In this document: positions 22,532 through 27,042 of the stretch, in pieces
Layout: each line of letters begins with the position of its first letter
Position numbering within the stretch: position 1 is the first letter of the stretch
DNA from: an uncultured Holdemanella sp.
GTDB taxonomy: Bacteria; Bacillota_I; Bacilli_A; Erysipelotrichales; Erysipelotrichaceae
DNA: 27,042 nucleotides
Assembly: GCA_900754615.1 (NCBI GenBank)
Contig: CAAEDN010000010.1
Coordinates: 1-27,042, forward strand
Direction: 5' to 3'
Program-made: the position numbers and the translations under genes
The notes under the pieces: model-generated
Seen by the model: only the letters and a program-made list of their open reading frames with translations
The model's database searches: none
What the model was told of the DNA's origin: nothing

Positions 22532-23071
22532 ATGAAACGATGTACATGGTGTAATCTAAACAATCCAAAATATATTAAATATCATGATCATGAATGGGGA
22601 AACCTCAATACGGATGAAAAATATCTATTTGAAATGTTGATTTTGGAATCTTTTCAGGCAGGACTAAGCTGGCAATGTATTCTAAATAAAAGGCAAGCTT
22701 TTAAAGAAGCATATGAAGATTTTGACATTGATAAAGTGATTGAATTTGATGAAGAAAAAATAGAACAATTAAAAAACAATCCTAATATCATTCGTAACAA
22801 ATTAAAGATCAAAGCGAGTATTTCAAATGCGAAGATTTTTAAATCCATTCAAGAAGAGTATCAAACTTTTTATACTTATTTATGTACTTTTACACATGGA
22901 AAGATTATTTATGAAACAGGAAAAACTACATCGCCTCTTTCGGATTCCATATCAAACGACCTAAAAAAAAGAGGCATGAAGTTTGTAGGAAGTACCATTA
23001 TATACTCCTATCTTCAAGCCATCGGTGTGATTTATTCTCATGAAAAAGATTGTTTCTTATACAAAGACTAA
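22532..23071 (+). CDS. tag: DNA-3-methyladenine glycosylase I (Tag)
   Basis: Tag removes 3-methyladenine from alkylated DNA as the first step of base excision repair. The 179-residue protein starts MKRCTWC...YHDHEWG with zinc ligands Cys4 and His18, and ends with the paired ligands His170 and Cys174 (SHEKDCF). The substrate-pocket motif SFQAGLSWQCIL lies near residue 40. Length and N-terminus match the family, so the ATG is right although it has no ribosome site and lies six bases from the -10 box. Its last four bases overlap the end of the convergent ArsC-like gene. It is likely unrelated in function to the molybdenum operon. Confidence 0.93.
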   Translation: MKRCTWCNLNNPKYIKYHDHEWGNLNTDEKYLFEMLILESFQAGLSWQCILNKRQAFKEAYEDFDIDKVIEFDEEKIEQLKNNPNIIRNKLKIKASISNAKIFKSIQEEYQTFYTYLCTFTHGKIIYETGKTTSPLSDSISNDLKKRGMKFVGSTIIYSYLQAIGVIYSHEKDCFLYKD

Positions 23072-23400
23072 TCCCATGTTTTCCAAACATTTGGTTCGTA
23101 GCCTACTGTCGCCAATTTGCCGTTACGCACGATTGGCGTTTTTAATATGTGCTGATTGAGATACACTTTATCTTCTTTATCCGACAAGTAATTCAACATT
23201 GTCAATAATTCTTTATCCTTAGCCTTTGGATCGACCATGGAATCAATGCCAACTTGTCTAAGCACACTCTCAAATTCTTTCTTACTCATTTCTTTTTCGT
23301 CTAAATTAATAAACTGAAACTTAATATTTCTTTCTTTAAAATAGCGTTGTGCTTTCTTTGTATCAAAGCATTTGTTCTTACCAAAAATCTGTATATTCAT
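23068..23400 (-). CDS. ArsC/Spx-family thioredoxin-fold protein
   Basis: A 110-residue ArsC-family protein. It starts MNIQIFGKNKCFDTKKAQRYF, with the single conserved Cys11 in a CxxT pattern in place of the CxxC of Spx. The family core TPIVRNGKLATVGYEP is near the C terminus. Members act as arsenate reductases (glutaredoxin-linked) or as regulators, and YffB-like proteins of unknown role share this shape. No arsenic-resistance genes are nearby. The ATG overlaps the deaminase stop as ATGA, so it is the second gene of that transcript. Confidence 0.87.
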   Translation of the reverse strand: MNIQIFGKNKCFDTKKAQRYFKERNIKFQFINLDEKEMSKKEFESVLRQVGIDSMVDPKAKDKELLTMLNYLSDKEDKVYLNQHILKTPIVRNGKLATVGYEPNVWKTWD

Positions 23401-24662
23401 CGCATTAACCTCTCTACCCTTTTTTGTACTTCATCATATAGTGATTCAATCTCAAATCCCACATGAAAGTGTCCATCTTCATATAGAATTTTACCATTGA
23501 CCATGGTACATTTTACATTGGCTTTAGATCCACTATATACAATATTTTTTGCGACATTGTTAATTGGCTGCATATTCGGTTGATGTAGATCTAAAACAAT
23601 TAAATCTGCCAACTTTCCAGCTTCTAAGACACCACAATTTAAATTTAAAGCTTTCGCCGCATTCACCGTTGCCATTTTTAACACTTTGTAAGCATCGACT
23701 GCAGAAGCATCCTTCTCTTTATATTTAGCTAGTCCTGTCACTAAAAACATCTCTCTAAACATATCTAGACAATTATTACTTGCCGCACCATCCGTTCCTA
23801 AACATACATTGATATTTCGTTGAAGCATCGATTGGATTGGAGCTATACCACTAGCTAGTTTTAGATTGGATGCTGGATTTGTGATGATATTCAAATGTTT
23901 TTTTGCGAATAAATCTAAATCATGTGCACTCATATGTACGCAATGAAAGGCACCTCCACCATAGTCATATACTCCTAGATCACATAAGTATTCAACAGGA
24001 CTTACTCCCGTCTTTTCTTTGCATGTATTAACTTCATATTCTGTTTCACTTAAATGGGTATAAACTGGCGCTTTATATTTATGAGATAATGCTGCAACTT
24101 GTTGAATTTTTTCTTTTGAGTTGGTATATTCATGACTAAAACCGAGTATATAAGAAATCAAACTATTTTCTTGATTGTATTCATTGAAGCAACGTTCTAC
24201 ATCTTCTACAGATAGACAAAAATCATTAACGGCACCACATAATACGGTTCTATAATTCATATCAAGACTTGCGTGTACAATAGCTTCTGGATTGATATAC
24301 ATATCAAAATTAGAGGTGATTCCACTGGTTAAATATTCTAATATCGCAAGTTTCGAAAAATAATAAATATCTTCTTGTGTTAATTTTGCCTCAATCGGAA
24401 ATACTTTATCATTCAACCACTGCTGCAAAGGCATATCATCAGCCATCGATCTTAAAAAAGTCATTCCAGAATGGGTATGTGCATTGATAAATCCTGGCAT
24501 AATTAGATTCTGGTGTACATCTATTTCTCGATCAAAACAAAGAAAAGAATCTTTCGCTTTTCCTACATATATAATCTTATTATCTTTTACCCAGATTTCG
24601 CCTGAAAAAACATCAAAATCCTTCATTGTCAGTATACGTGCATTATAAAATCGTATACGCAT
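23397..24662 (-). CDS. Amidohydrolase of the 5'-deoxyadenosine/MTA/SAH deaminase type
   Basis: A 421-residue metal-dependent amidohydrolase. It has the HxH metal motif MPGFINAHTHSGMTFLR (near residue 60), MADDMPLQQWL, the later metal His in YTHLSETEYEV, FHCVHMS and the metal Asp in LGTDGAASNN. The pattern fits MtaD-like enzymes that deaminate 5'-methylthioadenosine, S-adenosylhomocysteine or 5'-deoxyadenosine. SsnA-type enzymes of selenium hydroxylase loci are a relative to consider. AAGGA lies 6 bases before the ATG at 24662, which I prefer to the ATG two codons earlier. It is followed by an overlapping ArsC-like gene. Its likely job is to recycle adenosine by-products, including 5'-deoxyadenosine from radical-SAM enzymes such as MoaA. 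Confidence 0.85.
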   Translation of the reverse strand: MRIRFYNARILTMKDFDVFSGEIWVKDNKIIYVGKAKDSFLCFDREIDVHQNLIMPGFINAHTHSGMTFLRSMADDMPLQQWLNDKVFPIEAKLTQEDIYYFSKLAILEYLTSGITSNFDMYINPEAIVHASLDMNYRTVLCGAVNDFCLSVEDVERCFNEYNQENSLISYILGFSHEYTNSKEKIQQVAALSHKYKAPVYTHLSETEYEVNTCKEKTGVSPVEYLCDLGVYDYGGGAFHCVHMSAHDLDLFAKKHLNIITNPASNLKLASGIAPIQSMLQRNINVCLGTDGAASNNCLDMFREMFLVTGLAKYKEKDASAVDAYKVLKMATVNAAKALNLNCGVLEAGKLADLIVLDLHQPNMQPINNVAKNIVYSGSKANVKCTMVNGKILYEDGHFHVGFEIESLYDEVQKRVERLMR

Positions 24663-24705
24663 ATACATTCCTTCTTTCTGGTTTAATCATCCCACAAATG
24701 GATTC

Positions 24706-24737
24706 AAAAAAAAAGAAATAACTTTTGATTATTTCTT
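24706..24737 (-). terminator. Intrinsic terminator of the VanZ-like gene
   Basis: AAGAAATAA and TTATTTCTT form a perfect 9-bp stem (24713-24737) with a 7-base loop, followed by nine T on the minus strand. The TAA stop of the VanZ-like gene (24729-24731) is within the stem. Confidence 0.8.
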
Positions 24738-25145
24738 CTTAAATATCGATTTTATTAGTTCGATGATTGCCACCACCAGCAAAAATATAAAGGACATCGC
24801 AAAATAGCCAACTAAACCTGCCAAAATATCATTGAAGTCCATTTCGCCTGTATGCGAATACCATTGGCCTATTTCAATCGCAAACGTAATAACTACAAGT
24901 ACAGTAAATACGTAGAACCAGCTAATTAAAACCGTTAAGTTCTTTTTAGCCATCCATTTAAATAGTGGATAAATCACTAGAAGCATCGCAATTCCTAATA
25001 AGCCTATGACAAAGAAATGTAATTGCTTATCCGATAGCTGAGATTCAAATGAGTCATTCATACTCATTATATAGCTATGTGTCTTATAAATGATATTGAT
25101 TAATAAATCAACAATTCTTTTTAACATTGATGTATTATCTGTCAT
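24729..25145 (-). CDS. VanZ-like membrane protein
   Basis: A 138-residue protein with three or four hydrophobic segments (for example FFVIGLLGIAMLLVIYPLF and ISWFYVFTVLVVITFAI). The VanZ-like pattern is clear: SDKQLHFFVIG at the start of the domain, then EIGQWYS and MDFNDILAGLVGYF, with the conserved Asp, His and Glu-Gln positions. Function of most VanZ-like proteins is unknown; antibiotic resistance should not be assumed. The long open frame starts with an unlikely TTG. A strong promoter sits six bases before the ATG at 25145, so I place the start there and expect a leaderless mRNA. An ATG at 25127 is an alternative, also without a ribosome site. Confidence 0.78.
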   Translation of the reverse strand: MTDNTSMLKRIVDLLINIIYKTHSYIMSMNDSFESQLSDKQLHFFVIGLLGIAMLLVIYPLFKWMAKKNLTVLISWFYVFTVLVVITFAIEIGQWYSHTGEMDFNDILAGLVGYFAMSFIFLLVVAIIELIKSIFKKK

Positions 25146-25151
25146 ACTTGC

Positions 25152-25180
25152 ATTATACATGATATTGTTTAATGTTTCAA
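25152..25180 (-). promoter_or_regulatory. Promoter of the VanZ-like gene, leaderless type
   Basis: TTGAAA (25175-25180), 17 bases, then consensus TATAAT (25152-25157) on the minus strand, with six bases between the -10 box and the ATG at 25145. The same geometry occurs at tag. Both boxes lie inside the longest open frame, which argues against that longer frame being the gene. Confidence 0.75.
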
Positions 25181-25226
25181 ATTCCAAAAAATTATACTAT
25201 TATTGTGTTAAGGAGAATTTTTTATT

Positions 25227-26411
25227 ATGAAATACGATTTTACAACAATTTTAAATCGAAAAGGACACGATGCCATGGCCCTTGATGTTCTACCTATTAA
25301 AGATGTAGAAGTGGACCCTAACTTTTCTCAAATCCCTATGTGGGTTGCAGATATGAACTATCCTGTTTTTGAAAATATTCAAAGACAAATAATTAATAGA
25401 ATTAATGAACCTCACTTTGGATATTTTGAAATGCCAGAAGATTACTATAAAGCTATTCAGTTCTGGCAAAAAGAAACTCATGGCATAGATGTGGAAAAAG
25501 AAGCTATCGGATATGAAAATGGCGTTCTTGGTATTTTATCCAGTGCACTTGCGGCTTTTACGGCTAGTGGTGAGCCTATCCTAGTTCAGTCCCCTTGTTA
25601 TATTGGATTCATTCATACATTGAATAATTTGGGAAGAAAAATCATTGATAGTCCATTAAAAAAAGAAGAGAACTGGGCTATGGATTATGAGGATATTGAA
25701 AAAAAGATCATCAAACATAATATCCATTTTGCGATTTTTTGTTCTCCACACAATCCAACGGGAAGAGTATGGAAAAAAGAAGAAATCCAAAAATTTATGG
25801 ATATCTGTAAAAAGCATGATGTTTTAGTATTTAGTGATGAAATCTGGTCTGATCTAATACGTAAAGAACACACACATATTCCTACACAATCCGTAAGTGA
25901 AGATGCCAAGAAAAGAACAATTGCGGCTTATGCACCAAGCAAAACATTTAATCTTGCTGGTTTAGTTGGATCTTATCATATTATTTACGACAAATATCTT
26001 CGTGATCGATTAAATAAACAAGCTTCTTTATCCCACTATAATTCGCCTAACATATTAAGTGTTCATGCCCTTATTGGTGCATACTGTAAGGATGGACTGG
26101 ATTGGGTCAATGAATTAAATGAAGTAATTGCGAATAATGTAGATTTTGCGATAGATTTTATCCGCACTCATTTCAAAGATATTGAAGTCATTAAGCCAGA
26201 AGGCACTTATATGTTGTATTTGGATTGCACAAAATATTTAGATACGCATAATATCACCATGGATGAACTTTTAAAGAAAGGGGTTCACTATGGTGTATGT
26301 TGGCAAGATGGCCGTCCATTTATGAATCCAAATACGATTCGTATGAATTTAGCTTTACCAACAAGCTTAGTAAAAGAAGCATTTTCTCGTTTAAAAGAAT
26401 TTGTATTTTAA
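25227..26411 (+). CDS. MalY/PatB-family aminotransferase, cystathionine beta-lyase type
   Basis: A 394-residue fold-type I PLP enzyme of the MalY/PatB family, which cleaves the C-S bond of cystathionine or cysteine conjugates, giving a thiol, pyruvate and ammonia. Motifs: IPMWVADMNYPV (substrate loop, about 36-47), CSPHNPTGRVW (near 170), FSDEIWSDL (PLP Asp) and PSKTFNLAGLVGS (PLP lysine, near residue 232). AAGGAG lies 11 bases before the ATG, rather far. A TATACT box at 25193-25198 is a possible -10 element. It precedes the ECF transporter component by 22 bases and shares its terminator, so the substrate may be linked to the transported compound; that is inference. Confidence 0.9.
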   Translation: MKYDFTTILNRKGHDAMALDVLPIKDVEVDPNFSQIPMWVADMNYPVFENIQRQIINRINEPHFGYFEMPEDYYKAIQFWQKETHGIDVEKEAIGYENGVLGILSSALAAFTASGEPILVQSPCYIGFIHTLNNLGRKIIDSPLKKEENWAMDYEDIEKKIIKHNIHFAIFCSPHNPTGRVWKKEEIQKFMDICKKHDVLVFSDEIWSDLIRKEHTHIPTQSVSEDAKKRTIAAYAPSKTFNLAGLVGSYHIIYDKYLRDRLNKQASLSHYNSPNILSVHALIGAYCKDGLDWVNELNEVIANNVDFAIDFIRTHFKDIEVIKPEGTYMLYLDCTKYLDTHNITMDELLKKGVHYGVCWQDGRPFMNPNTIRMNLALPTSLVKEAFSRLKEFVF

Positions 26412-26433
26412 TAAAAGAAAGAGGAATCTGATT

Positions 26434-26949
26434 ATGAAAAGTACAACAAAAAAATTAGTATCCTGTGCTTTATGCATTGCGATAGGCGTATTACTTCCAA
26501 TGGCCTTTCACGTGATTCCAAATGCTGGAAGTGTATTTTTACCCATGCACATTCCCGTATTGATTTGTGGATTATTTTGTGGAGCGCCCTATGGTTTGGC
26601 ATGTGGAATCATCACGCCCTTTCTTTCAAGTATGACAACAGGTATGCCTCCGGCTATGATTCTGCCCCAAATGATGATTGAACTAGCTGTATATGGTTTA
26701 GTTACTGGTTTATGTGAAAAGCACATCAATTTCAAAAACGAAATGTCAAAATTATACATGAGTTTAATTATTGCGATGCTTGCAGGAAGAATTGTGAATG
26801 GATTCATCAATACATTTATTCTAAGTACACAAGGCTATACACTATCTGTATTTATGACGGCAAGCTTTATCACTTGCCTTCCTGGAATCATCATTCAATT
26901 AATCATCGTTCCAATTTTAGTTCGCATATTAAATAAAACAGTAGCTTAG
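26434..26949 (+). CDS. ECF transporter S component, substrate unknown
   Basis: A 171-residue, strongly hydrophobic protein with about six membrane helices. It has the N-terminal basic-then-Ala pattern (KKLVSCALCIAIGVLLPMAFH) and the conserved LPMHIPVLICGLFCGAPYGLACGII segment that marks substrate-binding (S) components of energy-coupling-factor vitamin transporters. The shared EcfA1-EcfA2-EcfT energy module is not in the window. AGAGGAA lies 8 bases before the ATG at 26434; the longer frame from 26401 lies within the preceding gene. Pairing with a C-S lyase hints at a sulfur-containing or vitamin substrate. No riboswitch is seen upstream. Confidence 0.85.
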   Translation: MKSTTKKLVSCALCIAIGVLLPMAFHVIPNAGSVFLPMHIPVLICGLFCGAPYGLACGIITPFLSSMTTGMPPAMILPQMMIELAVYGLVTGLCEKHINFKNEMSKLYMSLIIAMLAGRIVNGFINTFILSTQGYTLSVFMTASFITCLPGIIIQLIIVPILVRILNKTVA

Positions 26950-26959
26950 GCTACTGTTT
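26936..26959 (+). terminator. Terminator overlapping the ECF S component stop
   Basis: AAACAGTAGC and GCTACTGTTT form a perfect 10-bp stem whose 4-base loop TTAG contains the TAG stop codon. Only three T residues close the 3' side, so it may be weak or act jointly with the stronger hairpin that follows. Confidence 0.6.
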
Positions 26960-26971
26960 CAGATTGTTGAC

Positions 26972-27010
26972 AAAAGCCTATACCTTTTCGTAAGGACATA
27001 GGCTTTTTAT
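26972..27010 (+). terminator. Intrinsic terminator of the malY-type/ECF operon
   Basis: AAAAGCCTAT pairs with ATAGGCTTTT, and inside this CCTT pairs with AAGG around TTCGT, making a long hairpin followed by TTTTTATTG. It lies 12 bases after the first hairpin. Beyond it, up to 27042, I see no feature. Confidence 0.85.
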
Positions 27011-27042
27011 TGTATATAGGCAATTTTCAAAATGAAATTGTC

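Noticed and set aside
10809..25145. Vancomycin-resistance genes (VanY-like, VanZ-like)
   Set aside because: The two genes are 13 kb apart, with no vanH/vanA/vanX or VanRS-type genes. Family names alone do not imply resistance.
1..27042. Mobile element, prophage, CRISPR array or tRNA
   Set aside because: No transposase, integrase, phage structural gene, regularly spaced repeat or tRNA cloverleaf was seen in reading both strands.

Overview
The window is AT-rich, with dense gene packing, Shine-Dalgarno-led starts and standard stop codons. It looks like chromosome of a low-G+C Gram-positive (Bacillota) gut-type anaerobe. The gene set (L-cysteine desulfidase, GlpA/oxidoreductase/DUF1667 trio, ECF transporter S component, selenium-molybdenum maturation genes) fits Erysipelotrichia or a neighbouring class, but that placement is inference. 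I see no rRNA, tRNA, CRISPR, insertion sequence, integrase or phage gene.

Layout. (1) 174-1768: thiD and a HAD phosphatase on the minus strand, behind a TPP riboswitch with its own terminator. The promoter is embedded in the end of the preceding gene. (2) 1740-5999: a GlpA-type flavoprotein, an NAD(P)/FAD oxidoreductase and a DUF1667 Cys protein, divergent from a LacI-family regulator with repeated operator-like sites between them. (3) 5971-10724 (minus): small sigma-like factor, aromatic-acid-exporter-type membrane protein, MscS channel, two poorly characterised proteins, and L-cysteine desulfidase. (4) 10809-22442 (minus): fifteen tightly packed genes forming one apparent molybdenum-selenium operon. 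In transcription order they are moaA, moaC, MOSC-MogA fusion, modB, modC, modA, MoeA-like molybdopterin-binding protein, ModE-like HTH, DUF3343, selD, yedF, yqeB, class V aminotransferase, yqeC-xdhC fusion and a D,D-carboxypeptidase. (5) 22497-27010: tag (+), an ArsC-like protein and an MTA/5'-deoxyadenosine-type deaminase (-), a VanZ-like membrane protein (-), then a MalY-type C-S lyase and an ECF S component (+).

How it fits together. Region 4 appears to import molybdate (ModABC) and carry out the first and late steps of molybdopterin chemistry (MoaA, MoaC, MogA, MoeA-like). It also appears to mobilise selenium (class V aminotransferase, DUF3343, YedF, SelD) and mature a selenium-dependent molybdenum hydroxylase (YqeB, YqeC, XdhC). 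No SelA, SelB or Sec tRNA is visible, and SelD itself carries Cys rather than Sec, so in this window SelD is tied to the labile selenium cofactor and not to selenoproteins. The hydroxylase, moaD/moaE and a MocA-type cytidylyltransferase are not here and must be elsewhere if the pathway is complete.

Most notable points: the YqeC-XdhC fusion with its two XdhC domains in inverted order; a molybdenum locus with no recognisable TOBE/Mop sensor domain and no Moco riboswitch; two promoters placed six bases before an ATG (leaderless-type); and repeated embedding of stop codons in promoters or terminator hairpins. Several starts were moved inward from the longest open frame because a Shine-Dalgarno or family N-terminus decides them.
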